Below, one piece after another: positions 17,492-26,659 of a stretch of DNA of 64,000 bases. Under the pieces are notes generated by a model that saw nothing but the letters and a program-made list of their open reading frames with translations, had not been told where the DNA came from and did no database searches. A program made the position numbers and the translations under genes. Source of the DNA: Virgibacillus dokdonensis (GTDB lineage Bacteria > Bacillota > Bacilli > Bacillales > Amphibacillaceae); contig NZ_LT745763.1 of assembly GCF_900166595.1 (NCBI RefSeq), positions 186,001 through 250,000 on the forward strand, read 5' to 3'. Within the stretch, counting starts at the first letter, position 1; every line of letters starts with the position of its first letter.

Positions 17492-18834
17492 TGAAAGAGG
17501 CATATTGGAAAAATTGGGCAGAGACTGTATACTTTGAACCACATCAAGTAGCCTACCCAACATCTATTAATGAAGTGTGTCAACTTGTTAAAAAAGCTAA
17601 TGTAAAAAAGCAGCAAGTACGAGTAATTGGTGCAGGTCATTCGTTTACTCCTATTTTTGTGAGTGAAGATTATCTTCTTTCTTTGGACAAATTATCTGGC
17701 ATAGTCTCTATGGATGGGCAGAAACAAACTGCCGTTGTATTAGCTGGGACACGTTTATATGATTTGGCAAAGCACCTTGCGGCTAAAGGTTTTTCACAGG
17801 AGAACTTAGGGGATATTAACATGCAAAGTTTAGCAGGTGCCATATTAACAGGGACCCATGGGACAGGCATTCAATTCGGTAGCCTTGCTACACAAGTAGT
17901 GGAATTAAAAATGGTTAACGCTGAGGGTGAACTCTTAACTATAAATGCAGAAAGTGAAGTACCATTACAGGCTGCTGCAGTTTCTTTAGGATTATTAGGT
18001 ATAGTAGTCGAGGTGACCATTCGGATCATTCCTTCTCCTACGTATCGTTTCGAAAGCAAGAAAATGCATTTCCAAGATGTACTTCAAAACATGGATCATT
18101 TCATAGCAGAAAATAGGCATTTTGAATGTTACCTGTTTCCATATTCTGATACTGTCCAAATTAAAATGATGAATCTATCTGATCAAAAACCGCAATCAAT
18201 TAGAAGGCATCAATTAGAGGCATTAGTAGTTGAAAACTATGTTTATCAGTTTCTTTCGGAAGTAGCAAGAGTAGTACCGCCAACAACATATTGGATTAGT
18301 CGTTTATCCGCCAAAGCTATTGGCTCTTCCGTCATTCATGCGAAAAGCTGTGATCTTTTCGCTACAGCTCGTAACGTCCGCTTTCGTGAAATGGAGTATA
18401 GTATTCCATTGGAAAATGTACGAGAAGCATTAATCGCTATACGAACGAAAATGGCGAAGGAAGGTTACCAAGTGCATTTTCCAATTGAGGTCAGGATGGT
18501 AAAAGGAGACGATTTATGGCTAAGTACGGCATACGAGAGGGATTACGCTTATATTGCTATCCATATGTATCGTGGAATGCCGTATGAAAAGTATTTTCAA
18601 GATATGGATTCTGTTTTACAGGTGTACGAGGCAAGACCACATTGGGGAAAAATGCACAATATGAATATGGATCAATTACAGAGATTATATCCTAAACTGG
18701 AGGCGTTTTTATGGCTACGCGAGCAACTAGATCCGACAGGGCTGTTTTTAAATGCCTACTTTGAAAAGTTGTTCGCAATAAGTAATAAAGGTAATGTGGA
18801 GAGGCTGCAAAACAGTGTGACTTTCACATCATAG
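17491..18834 (+). CDS. FAD-linked sugar-lactone-type oxidase (D-arabinono-1,4-lactone oxidase family)
   Basis: A 447-residue flavoprotein of the VAO/PCMH fold. GAGHSFTPIF holds H50, at the position where gulonolactone oxidases carry covalent FAD. GTHGTG at ~125-130 is the FAD-binding loop. PHWGKMHNM near the end is the HWGK motif of the aldonolactone oxidase domain. The true substrate may be a sugar alcohol or lactone. I choose ATG 17491, overlapping the previous stop, with GAAGAGGAG upstream; a GTG at 17479 adds four residues. It is paired with the racemase-fold enzyme. Confidence 0.82.
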   Translation: MKEAYWKNWAETVYFEPHQVAYPTSINEVCQLVKKANVKKQQVRVIGAGHSFTPIFVSEDYLLSLDKLSGIVSMDGQKQTAVVLAGTRLYDLAKHLAAKGFSQENLGDINMQSLAGAILTGTHGTGIQFGSLATQVVELKMVNAEGELLTINAESEVPLQAAAVSLGLLGIVVEVTIRIIPSPTYRFESKKMHFQDVLQNMDHFIAENRHFECYLFPYSDTVQIKMMNLSDQKPQSIRRHQLEALVVENYVYQFLSEVARVVPPTTYWISRLSAKAIGSSVIHAKSCDLFATARNVRFREMEYSIPLENVREALIAIRTKMAKEGYQVHFPIEVRMVKGDDLWLSTAYERDYAYIAIHMYRGMPYEKYFQDMDSVLQVYEARPHWGKMHNMNMDQLQRLYPKLEAFLWLREQLDPTGLFLNAYFEKLFAISNKGNVERLQNSVTFTS

Positions 18835-18941
18835 ATTTTTGTTTTAGAATAATAGATAGATATTTATCTAGCGCAATTAAAATTGGCCAGCAAAACAAAT
18901 GGGAAATAACGGTAAAACATAATTTTCAAGGGGTTTAAGCA

Positions 18942-19364
18942 ATGAGACGATTAAAAATAATATGGATTGGGGGTATCTCTGGTGTCGTTCTAGGTGTTTT
19001 TTTAAAGCTAACGGAGCAGATAACATCCAACCGAGTGTACACACTATTGCTCAGCGTCGATTATATCCCAATACTAAAAGATTTGCCGTTAAATGAATTT
19101 GGTGAATTTATGCTGCATATGATTGTTTCGGTAATTCTAGTGCCAGTGATCTATGTAGCCTTAAAACAGATTGGGCACGAACAAAACCCTTTCGCCTATA
19201 CGTTGCTTAGTAGTTTAATAGGTGCTGTTATTTATATAACGACAAGCTTTTCTGAACGTACACCAGACTTACTTGACGGAACCTCGTTTTTGCTTTGGGT
19301 TATCGGGCATGTATTATTTGGATGGGTGACAGGTTTCCTTATAGCAAAGATAGTAAAGGACTAG
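18942..19364 (+). CDS. Small integral membrane protein of unknown function
   Basis: A 140-residue protein with about four hydrophobic helices (residues ~8-25, ~50-73, ~83-103, ~115-137) and few charged loops. It keeps the motif LPLNEFGEFMLHMIVS between helices 1 and 2. I do not recognise the family. The stop codon directly abuts the ATG of the lysozyme-like gene, so they form an operon. CAAGGGG precedes the ATG. Confidence 0.7.
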   Translation: MRRLKIIWIGGISGVVLGVFLKLTEQITSNRVYTLLLSVDYIPILKDLPLNEFGEFMLHMIVSVILVPVIYVALKQIGHEQNPFAYTLLSSLIGAVIYITTSFSERTPDLLDGTSFLLWVIGHVLFGWVTGFLIAKIVKD

Positions 19365-19997
19365 ATGATGATGAAGAACAACAGGAGATTGTCAAAAGCA
19401 GTTAAACGAACGGTGTTTGTAGGAGTCGGCTTATTCCTTTTATTTATCGGTATATCATTGTTCTTTCAACGATTTATGTTAACACAACCTGATTCACAGA
19501 CAGGTCCGATAATTAGTGAACAAGTTTTAGATTACCGCCCTTTAGTAGTAAAATATGCTAAAAAGTATGAAGTGGAAGAGCATGTTGATACGCTTCTCGC
19601 TATGATGATGCAAGAATCTAGCGGGCAAGGGGATGATCCAATGCAATCATCAGAAAGTTATTGCGGAGAACGTGGATGTATTCAAGATCCGGAAGTATCT
19701 ATTAAACAAGGAGTCTATTATTTTTCACAAACATTGAAAGCAGCAGGTGGCGATGTATTAACGGCTATCCAATCGTACAATTTTGGAAAAGGATTCGTCG
19801 ATTATATTCGCGAGCAAGGGGACGACTTTTCACAAGAAGCAGCCATTCAATTTTCGCAAAAAATGTATGCAGCAGATCCTGACAAAGAGAAATACCGCTG
19901 TTTACGTGACGGGGCGCAAGAACTTGATGCTTGCTATGGCGATATTTATTATGTTAAATCTGTGATGGCATATAAAGATAAATTAAAAGAAGATTAA
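19365..19997 (+). CDS. Membrane-anchored lysozyme-like protein
   Basis: A 210-residue protein with one N-terminal membrane helix (about 17-36) and an outside domain of the lysozyme/Slt superfamily. LLAMMMQESSGQGDDPMQSS holds the probable catalytic glutamate, and AIQSYNFGKGFVDYI is the conserved second part. It resembles the muramidase half of CwlT. It should cleave peptidoglycan glycan strands at the cell surface. There is no NlpC/P60 partner domain, unlike CwlT. ATGATGATG leaves the exact start uncertain by two codons. Confidence 0.82.
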   Translation: MMMKNNRRLSKAVKRTVFVGVGLFLLFIGISLFFQRFMLTQPDSQTGPIISEQVLDYRPLVVKYAKKYEVEEHVDTLLAMMMQESSGQGDDPMQSSESYCGERGCIQDPEVSIKQGVYYFSQTLKAAGGDVLTAIQSYNFGKGFVDYIREQGDDFSQEAAIQFSQKMYAADPDKEKYRCLRDGAQELDACYGDIYYVKSVMAYKDKLKED

Positions 19998-20034
19998 ATT
20001 TCTATGGTATGATGAAATGAAGGAGGAGATTCAA

Positions 20035-20415
20035 ATGAATAAGGCAATTCATACAGAAAAGGCACCCGCTGCGTTAGGTCCATACTCACAGGCTATTGTA
20101 GCAGGTGATTTCCTTTATGTATCTGGGCAAATTGGGATTAATCCAGAAACAGGGGAGATGGCAGAAGGAATTCATGAGCAGACAAAACAAGTTTTAGAAA
20201 ATATTCAAGCTATTTTAAAAGAGGCGGGAACAGATTTAGCTAAAGCAGTTAAATTCTCCATTTATTTACAATCAATGCAAAATTTTGCTGCCGTCAATGA
20301 AATCTATGGAGGCTATTTACAAGAGCCATATCCGGCAAGATCAACAATGGAAGTGGGCAAATTACCAAAAGACGCGCTCGTTGAAATGGATGTTATTATC
20401 CATTTAAAAGCGTAA
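20035..20415 (+). CDS. ridA: RidA family reactive imine/enamine deaminase
   Basis: A 126-residue RidA/YjgF/YabJ protein. APAALGPYSQAIVAGDFLYV, SGQIGINPETGEM and the C-terminal YPARSTMEVGKLPKDALVEM carry the family active-site arginine. It hydrolyses 2-aminoacrylate and similar enamines made by PLP dehydratases, which fits with the PLP enzyme encoded at 16316. Start ATG 20035 has a strong AGGAGGAG seven bases ahead; an in-frame ATG at 20017 lacks one. Confidence 0.93.
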   Translation: MNKAIHTEKAPAALGPYSQAIVAGDFLYVSGQIGINPETGEMAEGIHEQTKQVLENIQAILKEAGTDLAKAVKFSIYLQSMQNFAAVNEIYGGYLQEPYPARSTMEVGKLPKDALVEMDVIIHLKA

Positions 20416-20460
20416 AAGTGGACTCTGAAAACATACATATAACAATTTGACTTCTTTTTA

Positions 20461-20549
20461 ACTATGGGAAAGAGTAACTTTTAGGACGGAGAGTATTAGC
20501 AAGAGGACGGACTTTGCCATAAAGTTTTGGCGATAAACCAAGTTTTATG
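20461..20549 (+). repeat. Decayed repeat family B copy
   Basis: ACTATGGGAAAGAGTAA at the left and AAGTTTTGGCGATAAACC then AAGTTTTATGG at the right are recognisably family B, but the internal stem and T-run are damaged. Confidence 0.5.
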
Positions 20550-20583
20550 GAGTTAGCTTTGCAGAATAGAGAAGAGTTAGCTG

Positions 20584-20829
20584 TTATTCGTATACAGCTA
20601 GCTCTTCTTTAATGGCAGTTCTTATTTTCTCTAAGCATTCTTCTGGCGTGTTTCCGAAAATGCGTCGATTGTTAACGAGTGCATATGGTTTTACTCTGCA
20701 TAATCCGCAAAAAGATAGACAATCATTCATGAGCACAGCTACTTCAGGAAATTCTTTTTCTAAGATTTCCTCTATATGAATAGAAGTGATTGCATTTCCG
20801 TCACAGACCTCGACTACGACAATACCCAT
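20584..20829 (-). CDS. DUF1450 family protein (YuzB-like)
   Basis: An 81-residue protein. The cysteine pattern CLSFCGLCRVKPYALVNN matches DUF1450/UPF0349 proteins, whose cysteines may bind metal; the function is not known. The chosen ATG (20829) reads MGIVVVEVCDGNA and follows GAAAGTG; a GTG three codons earlier overlaps that site. It is likely a single gene, with the MATE gene further upstream on the same strand. Confidence 0.8.
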   Translation of the reverse strand: MGIVVVEVCDGNAITSIHIEEILEKEFPEVAVLMNDCLSFCGLCRVKPYALVNNRRIFGNTPEECLEKIRTAIKEELAVYE

Positions 20830-20906
20830 TGCTATCACTTTCTTTCTTATTTTAATATCCTCATAAGGAGGTGCTTTGTTAGTTGTAGCATAGATTCACG
20901 AAGAAA

Positions 20907-22268
20907 TCAATGATGTGATTTCGTTTCTGATTTTACAAAACTCATGGATACCCAATTACGGTTTCGCCAACGTCTTAGCATAAATAATCCTCGCATCCAT
21001 TCATCAGCAATAAAGGAAATCCAAATACCAATAAGACCCAAATTTAAATAAATAGCGAAGAACCATGCAAAAGTAACTCCAATGCCCCACATCACAGCAA
21101 CGCCAATATAAACTGGAAACTTTACATCGCCAGCTGCTCGTAAAGAGCTGATCATGATTAAATTAAATGCTCTTCCGGGTTCCAGTACAACTGTCATTAG
21201 CAATAAGCCTGCCCCTGTTTCCAATATCGTCGTATCATCTGTAAAAATCCCTAGTAACTGACTGGAGTAAAAATATACAACCGTAGCCATTGATAAGGAA
21301 ATAACAATTGATATTTTTAGGCTTTTCATGACACGCTTATATGCTGCTTCTATGTCTCCTGCGCCAACTAAATGTCCAACTAAAATTTGTGTACCTTGAC
21401 CAATAGCGATGGAAAATAAGAAAATAAACATCATAATATTTTGCGCATAAACCTTCGTCGTTATTGCAATTGTGCCAAGCTGGGCTACAAAATAAGTAAT
21501 TACCATTTGGCTGGCGTTATAAGAGATTTGTTCACCTGCAGATGGAATGCCAATTTGCAATAATCGTTTTACATAGCTTTTCGGAAAACGGAAAAAGTAT
21601 GCTACTTGAATTTCCCCTTGGTTTCGTTTTAGAAATAAGTAAAATAGGACAATAACACCTATAAAACGGCTAATCGCAGTAGAGTAGGCAACCCCTTCTA
21701 CCCCTAAAACAGGAAAGCCGAATGGTCCAAAAATGACAAAATAATTTCCAATGACATTCAATATATTCATGCCGATGGTGACATTCATGGTATCTTTCGT
21801 ATATCCGTAGCTACGTAAAATAGCGCCTAGAGTCATAATTAATGCTTGTATAAAGATGAGCCCACCTACAATTTGCATGTATCCAGATGCTTCGTTCATG
21901 ATTTCTTGAGGGAGATCCATTAATTGAAGAATATATTGTGCACCGAAAAATAACACGACGCTTAAAAATAGGGAGAATAACAGGTTTAGATTAATAGATA
22001 AAACAGAAATCTCTCCAGCCTGTTGGTTGTTTCTAGCACCTAGGTTTTGCGCAATTAGAATGGCTGCTCCTTGTGCTACAAAGCCAAACATGACAATGAC
22101 TACCGACAGTACTTGGTTAGAGACACCAACAGCTGCAACGGCCTTATCGGAATATTGACTTAACATTAATGTATCCGCATTTCCCATTAACATATGTAGG
22201 AAAATTTCAATGAAAATCGGCCATGTTAACCCAAATAATGTGATCCTTTTCACTTTTTCTGAAGCCAT
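20907..22268 (-). CDS. MATE family multidrug/Na+ antiporter
   Basis: A 453-residue protein with twelve predicted helices in two similar halves. MLMGNADTLMLSQYSDKAVAAVG at the start and IGIPSAGEQISYNASQM at the start of the second half are typical of MATE exporters (NorM/DinF group). It would export cationic compounds in exchange for Na+ or H+. The ribosome site (GGGATCCC) is weak. No regulator is next to it. Confidence 0.9.
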   Translation of the reverse strand: MASEKVKRITLFGLTWPIFIEIFLHMLMGNADTLMLSQYSDKAVAAVGVSNQVLSVVIVMFGFVAQGAAILIAQNLGARNNQQAGEISVLSINLNLLFSLFLSVVLFFGAQYILQLMDLPQEIMNEASGYMQIVGGLIFIQALIMTLGAILRSYGYTKDTMNVTIGMNILNVIGNYFVIFGPFGFPVLGVEGVAYSTAISRFIGVIVLFYLFLKRNQGEIQVAYFFRFPKSYVKRLLQIGIPSAGEQISYNASQMVITYFVAQLGTIAITTKVYAQNIMMFIFLFSIAIGQGTQILVGHLVGAGDIEAAYKRVMKSLKISIVISLSMATVVYFYSSQLLGIFTDDTTILETGAGLLLMTVVLEPGRAFNLIMISSLRAAGDVKFPVYIGVAVMWGIGVTFAWFFAIYLNLGLIGIWISFIADEWMRGLFMLRRWRNRNWVSMSFVKSETKSHH

Positions 22269-22504
22269 GGGATCCCAACTTTCTAATCAATCATAGAGTT
22301 AGTTTATCTTCTTTTATGAGGAAATGGAAGCAAGAAGAAGCCTTGTTTGCGTGATTGTCAAAAACTCCTGCTTAAAAGGAATGGTAAGACTTTTAAATGG
22401 AAAAAATTCATTTTCAAATAGTAGAAAATTTTAGCTTAATCGTCCAATCTTTATGGCGAAAAACGATGTCTTTTACGATAAGCCCTGAAATTTTATACCT
22501 TTTT

Positions 22505-22772
22505 AAAAGATAAGAAAGTATAAAATTTGATGCAATGGCGTAACCAAATAACCGAATGGGCCCCGTCCGGCTCCAGCGCCCAGCAACTAGGCGACTTCAC
22601 GAAATCGCCCTACGATAAGTCATCATCGGTTCGTGTTAAAAAGGAAGGCCGACTAAAAACGGGCTTGCCGCCCATCGTCGGCATACCCCTGTTGCAGGGG
22701 CATGATTCCTAAAACTTCAGTTGATTCGTTCCACTCGCTACGTTGCTAAACGGGCGATTGCGCCTTTGTTCT
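22505..22772 (+). repeat. Repeat family A, copy 4 (type A2, long form)
   Basis: A2 left end (AAAAGATAAGAAAGTATAAA), core GCGCCCAGCAACTAGGCGAC, and right arm GTTGCTAAACGGGCG. This long form adds an insert of about 65 bases with two hairpins: TGCCG...CGGCA and CCCCTG-ttg-CAGGGG. In copies 5 and 9 the second stem is CTCCTG/CAGGAG, a compensatory base-pair change. The remaining 22269-22504 holds nothing I can name. Confidence 0.88.
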
Positions 22773-22773
22773 A

Positions 22774-22808
22774 GAGTAAAAAACCGAGAACAGTCTTCGT
22801 TCTCGGTT
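22774..22808 (-). terminator. Terminator of the MFS gene
   Basis: On the minus strand AACCGAGAAC pairs with GTTCTCGGTT (10 bp, loop of 7), followed by TTTTAC. The stem begins at the stop codon itself. Confidence 0.88.
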
Positions 22809-24018
22809 ACCCTCTTTTCGCAAATAAGGAGTGAGTTTGTGGATGTTTAGAAGCGTATTCGTGTTTATACCAAAAATAGAGCATGATAGCTCCACTGACT
22901 AATAGCAGTATACTCGTGAACAGAAATACTGCAGAAAACCCGAAAAATCCAGCAATTACGCCGCCTAATGCTGGACCGATAATATTGCCTAAAAAGCGTA
23001 GGCTTGTATTGTAGCCAAGTACTTCTCCTTGCATGGATAGCGGGGCAGTTTGTCTAATATAAGCGATACGTACAGGGATAATTCCGCCTATGGCAATACC
23101 GAGTAAAAAGCGTAAAATAACGAGTTGCCATATATTGGTTACCCAAGCTCCGGGTAGATAAACAATTCCAGCCATAAATAATAATGCGATGAGTACTTTA
23201 ATATAACCAATTTTGTCCCCTAGTCTGCCAAGCCTTCTTGACATTAGTAGATTACCAAGTCCAGCCGCAGAGAATGCTACTCCAGAGAAAAAAGCAATAC
23301 TTGCTGGTCCGTGAATTTCTTGAACAAACAAGGAAAGGATTGGTTGTACGCTAAAGTGAGCGATCTGAACTAAAGCTGAGATTAGCATGACAATGAGTAA
23401 GACTGGGCGAGAAACGATATGCTGAAGGACTTGCTTTTTTGTATATGATTTTTCGTCTCTTTCCCCATCAGCGAGATTTGCTTTTATTTCTTTCACGCCA
23501 AAGAACACAATGACGGCCGAAAAGAAAATGGTGATGGATACCCATTTAAATGTATTAGCATAGCCAAATGCATCAGCAAGTGTTCCACCTAAAAGGGGGC
23601 CCATTAATGTTCCTGTAATGCTACCAGTTTGTAGTGTTCCAAGTACTTTTCCAGCGATGTGCTTTGGCGTCTGCGTGGAAATAAATGCTTGGGACATGGG
23701 AATAAAACCTGTAGCGACACCCATCAATAGGCGAAGTAAGAATAGTTGCCATACGGAAGTAGCGAAACCCATTAAAAATATAGATAGCCCCATTCCTGTT
23801 GCAGAGAAGATAAGCAACTTTTTCCGTCCGTATTTATCACCAATCCTCCCCCAGATTGGCGAAAAGATAAACGCGGTGACAAAGGTGATCGCAAAGGTCC
23901 AGCCTGACCAATTCTGGACATAAGCGTCAGAGAAGTTTCCCATGGAGTCAATGTACAAAGAAATAAATGGGATTACCATTGTCATACTTCCAGCCACAAA
24001 AAAATTAGCAAACCACAT
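22807..24018 (-). CDS. MFS multidrug efflux transporter
   Basis: A protein of at least 403 residues with twelve helices. GRIGDKYGRKKLLIFSATGM is the loop 2-3 motif A and LLGGTLADAFG is motif C of drug/H+ antiporters; LGRLGDKIGYIKV repeats motif A in the second half. The ATG at 24018 is not preceded by a ribosome site. The frame continues upstream for about 21 codons (IIDNHPIIKRNLAI), looks like the normal cytoplasmic N-terminus and has GGAAAGAAGGG ahead of an ATT codon, so the real start may be non-canonical near 24054. Confidence 0.85.
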   Translation of the reverse strand: MWFANFFVAGSMTMVIPFISLYIDSMGNFSDAYVQNWSGWTFAITFVTAFIFSPIWGRIGDKYGRKKLLIFSATGMGLSIFLMGFATSVWQLFLLRLLMGVATGFIPMSQAFISTQTPKHIAGKVLGTLQTGSITGTLMGPLLGGTLADAFGYANTFKWVSITIFFSAVIVFFGVKEIKANLADGERDEKSYTKKQVLQHIVSRPVLLIVMLISALVQIAHFSVQPILSLFVQEIHGPASIAFFSGVAFSAAGLGNLLMSRRLGRLGDKIGYIKVLIALLFMAGIVYLPGAWVTNIWQLVILRFLLGIAIGGIIPVRIAYIRQTAPLSMQGEVLGYNTSLRFLGNIIGPALGGVIAGFFGFSAVFLFTSILLLVSGAIMLYFWYKHEYASKHPQTHSLFAKRG

Positions 24019-24302
24019 GATTGCTAAGTTCCGTTTTATTATAGGATGATTGTCAATGATGGCAATACCCTTCTTTCCGTTAAATATTTCGTCACCCTAA
24101 ATATTATCGCAAATACAGAGAAAAGAAAAGGAATCTGCTCACTATAGAATGGTGATATGTTCCATTGTAGATGTGGAGGGTATATAGGTCTGTGGTAGTA
24201 AATGTAGTAAAAAGATATTCATTCTTTTGCAAAACAGGTATAATAATATTTAGTTCATAGAAGACATAAACTATAGCAAGAACAAATAAAGGGAGAAATG
24301 AA
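24019..24302. promoter_or_regulatory. Divergent promoter region
   Basis: It separates the minus-strand MFS gene from the DUF1002 gene. TATAAT at 24239-24244 is a possible -10 for the + strand; no convincing -35 partner was found. No gene of its own was seen apart from the possible N-terminal extension of the MFS protein. Confidence 0.35.
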
Positions 24303-25232
24303 ATGATGACCAAAAAAATAAGTAAACTTCTCATCATTACACTAATCGCAGTGTTCATGCTTGGGACGAACCTATCTGTTTCTGCTGACAGTGGAGCAAG
24401 TGATACGAGTAGTATTAATGAAAAATTAGGTCCACCTATCGTCGTATATGGCGCGCAACTCTCTGACAACCAGCGAGCAGAAGTGAAGGATTTATTAAAT
24501 GTTAAAGACCAAGATCAAGTGGATGAATATGATGTGTCTGGACAAGACGCAGCGAAATATATTAATGGCAACCCAAATTCAAATATGTATTCCAGCGCTA
24601 AAATTACTCGTCAGGAAGCTGGAAACGGTCTAACAATTAATATTGTAACCCCTGATAATATTACAGAAGTAACCAAAGAAATGTATGCAAATGCATTGTT
24701 AACTGCAGGCGTCGAGAATGCGACAGTGGATGTTGCTTCTCCTGTAAAGGTGAGTGGACACTCTGCTTTGACAGGAATATATAAAGCTTATGACGTCGAA
24801 GGAGAACAGCTTGATAAAGAACGTATGGAGTTAGCGAATGAGGAGCTTGACGTAGCCACACAGTTAGCGAATAAGGAAGGCATGAATCAGGAAAAAGTTA
24901 GTCAATTACTTACAGATATTAAAAAGACGATTGCTGAGCAAAACCCGGCAACGAAAGAAGAAGTGGAGCAAATTGTTCAAGAGCAATTGGATAAATTGGA
25001 AATAACGTTAAGTGATAAAGACCGCCAATTATTAATTGATTTAATTGATAAGATGCGTGACCTAAACATTAATTTTGACCAAGTAAAAAACCAATTAGAC
25101 GATATTACATCTGCCATTAAAGATAAAGCAGATGAACTTGGTTTAGATGAAGGTTTTTGGGAAAAGGTCGGGAACTTCTTCCGTGAACTTTTCGAGGCAA
25201 TTAGTAACTTCTTTAAAGGGTTATTTAGTTAG
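24303..25232 (+). CDS. Secreted DUF1002 protein (YpuA-like)
   Basis: A 309-residue protein. A signal peptide (about residues 1-28, ending VSA-DSG) is followed by the DUF1002 domain with GPPIVVYGAQLSDNQRAEV and AGVENATVDVASPVKVSGHSALTGIY in two stretches. Then come a helical part rich in K, D and E and an amphipathic end (WEKVGNFFRELFEAISNFF). B. subtilis YpuA belongs to this family; its biochemical role is not known, but it is exported and linked to the cell envelope. GGGAG precedes the ATGATG start. Confidence 0.82.
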   Translation: MMTKKISKLLIITLIAVFMLGTNLSVSADSGASDTSSINEKLGPPIVVYGAQLSDNQRAEVKDLLNVKDQDQVDEYDVSGQDAAKYINGNPNSNMYSSAKITRQEAGNGLTINIVTPDNITEVTKEMYANALLTAGVENATVDVASPVKVSGHSALTGIYKAYDVEGEQLDKERMELANEELDVATQLANKEGMNQEKVSQLLTDIKKTIAEQNPATKEEVEQIVQEQLDKLEITLSDKDRQLLIDLIDKMRDLNINFDQVKNQLDDITSAIKDKADELGLDEGFWEKVGNFFRELFEAISNFFKGLFS

Positions 25233-25252
25233 TAGGAATATATTAGATTGGC

Positions 25253-25288
25253 AAGCATACCTTTATGCATAAGGGTATGCTTTTTTGT
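25253..25288 (+). terminator. Terminator after the DUF1002 gene
   Basis: AAGCATACC (25253-25261) pairs with GGTATGCTT (25274-25282), then TTTTTG. Confidence 0.88.
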
Positions 25289-25379
25289 GCTATAAGAAAG
25301 TATAAGATTTTTTTGGTTGATAGTATAAGAAAAATAAAGGCATTTGCGAAGAATATGCGATAAGCCAAGTCTTTCTAAT
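25289..25379 (+). repeat. Repeat family B copy, hairpin incomplete
   Basis: GCTATAAGAAAGTATAAGAT, TTGATAGTATAAGAAAAAT and the right end GCGATAAGCCAAGTCTTTCT. The left half of the end hairpin has changed (GAATATGC), so this copy should not terminate transcription. It directly follows a normal terminator. The rest of 25380-25700 shows no gene I can support. Confidence 0.65.
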
Positions 25380-25705
25380 ACGATAAAATTTTAAGCTTAT
25401 AGTATATGGGAAACGACATTTTTTTCACCCGTATGGACTGGTGAGGAACTGGTTTTTTCTCATTCATTGAAGTATAGCCCGGACCCTGATATTTGCCTAT
25501 CTGCGTGTGCTTTGCTTGTGGTTTTAAGTACAAAAAAACGAAATATTGTTTATGGCATTCATAGATTTTGGCTATCTTCACGCCATAAAAGTTATATTAC
25601 ATAGGTGTGCTTCTATGACTATCGTAATACAATATAGTAGATTGATAGTACTTTTATATCAAATTCATTACAACTGTAATAAAACAACCTCATTTCGGTA
25701 ATCCT

Positions 25706-25722
25706 TGTAATGCGCTTTTAAA
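25706..25722 (+). promoter_or_regulatory. Possible WalR box
   Basis: TGTAAT-gcgct-TTTAAA fits the WalR consensus (TGTWAH-N5-TGTWAH) except for one base in the second half. It lies 72 bases ahead of a gene of the yocH type, a known WalR target in B. subtilis. A single imperfect match is weak evidence. Confidence 0.35.
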
Positions 25723-25794
25723 CGTACTGTAACTGCACGGCTATAGCCCATGTGTTAGGATAGGCTATGTCAGATATTTAAGGAGGGAAAACGA

Positions 25795-26628
25795 ATGAAA
25801 AAGATTGTGGCTTCATTCGCTACTGGTATGATTATTGCTGGCACTGCTGCTACTACAGTATCAGCAGAAGAGTACGACGTGAAACAAGGAGATAACCTTT
25901 GGAATATTGCAAATGAATACAACACAACTGTAGAACAGTTAGTTGATGTAAATGAATTAAAAACGACTACCATTCAACCAAAACAAACTCTTATTATAAA
26001 TAAACAAGCAAAAATGAAATATAAAATTCAACAAGGAGATACACTAAGCGGGATCGGTCATAAGTACGGTGTATCTGTAGAAGATATTAAGGAATGGAAT
26101 AATCTAGATTCCGATTTAATTGTCGCTGGTCAGAATTTAACGTTAGAAGGCGTAACAGTTTCCAATGACAAGCCAGCAAAAGAAGAACCACAAGCACAAC
26201 CAAAACAAACGCAAAAAGAACAGCAACCAGTTACAAAAACGAAAGCACCTGCAAAAGAGGAGCAAGCAACACCAGCTCCTTCTAAACCAGCAACGAGCCA
26301 AAAGGCGCCTGAGCAAACAAAGCAGGAAAAGCCTCAAGGTCAATCATTTTCTGTAACAGCAACAGCTTATACAGCAAGTTGTGATGGATGCTCTGGTGTA
26401 ACAGCAACAGGTGTTAATTTAAATAATAATCCGAATGCAAAAGTCATTGCGGTTGATCCAAATGTCATTCCATTAGGCTCCAAAGTGTATGTAGAAGGCT
26501 ATGGCTATGCAACTGCTGCTGATACTGGTGGTGCTATTAAAGGAAATAAAATTGACGTACATGTTCCAAATAAAGGCGATGCTATGAATTGGGGCGTCAG
26601 AACAGTTAATGTAACAGTTGTAGAATAA
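25795..26628 (+). CDS. Secreted LysM-3D cell-wall protein (YocH-like)
   Basis: A 277-residue exported protein. The signal peptide ends at TVSA-EE (about residue 24). Two LysM repeats follow (YDVKQGDNLWNIANEYN at ~27-70 and YKIQQGDTLSGIGHKYG at ~75-118). Then a Lys/Gln/Pro-rich linker and a C-terminal 3D domain (~185-277) containing AVDPNVIPLG, AADTGG and KIDVH, the three conserved aspartates. The LysM repeats bind peptidoglycan, and the 3D domain is a MltA-like fold thought to cut glycan strands. AAGGAGG stands before the ATG. It is a single gene with its own terminator. Confidence 0.92.
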   Translation: MKKIVASFATGMIIAGTAATTVSAEEYDVKQGDNLWNIANEYNTTVEQLVDVNELKTTTIQPKQTLIINKQAKMKYKIQQGDTLSGIGHKYGVSVEDIKEWNNLDSDLIVAGQNLTLEGVTVSNDKPAKEEPQAQPKQTQKEQQPVTKTKAPAKEEQATPAPSKPATSQKAPEQTKQEKPQGQSFSVTATAYTASCDGCSGVTATGVNLNNNPNAKVIAVDPNVIPLGSKVYVEGYGYATAADTGGAIKGNKIDVHVPNKGDAMNWGVRTVNVTVVE

Positions 26629-26659
26629 TAGATTTCTAACACATAAATATTGCAATGCT

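Noticed and set aside
22527..22712. 61-codon frame in a repeat
   Set aside because: It is within family-A copy 4; frame and length differ in other copies, so it is not coding.
25375..25581. 68-codon minus-strand frame between DUF1002 and LysM genes
   Set aside because: It overlaps a family-B repeat, has no convincing ribosome site and resembles no known protein.
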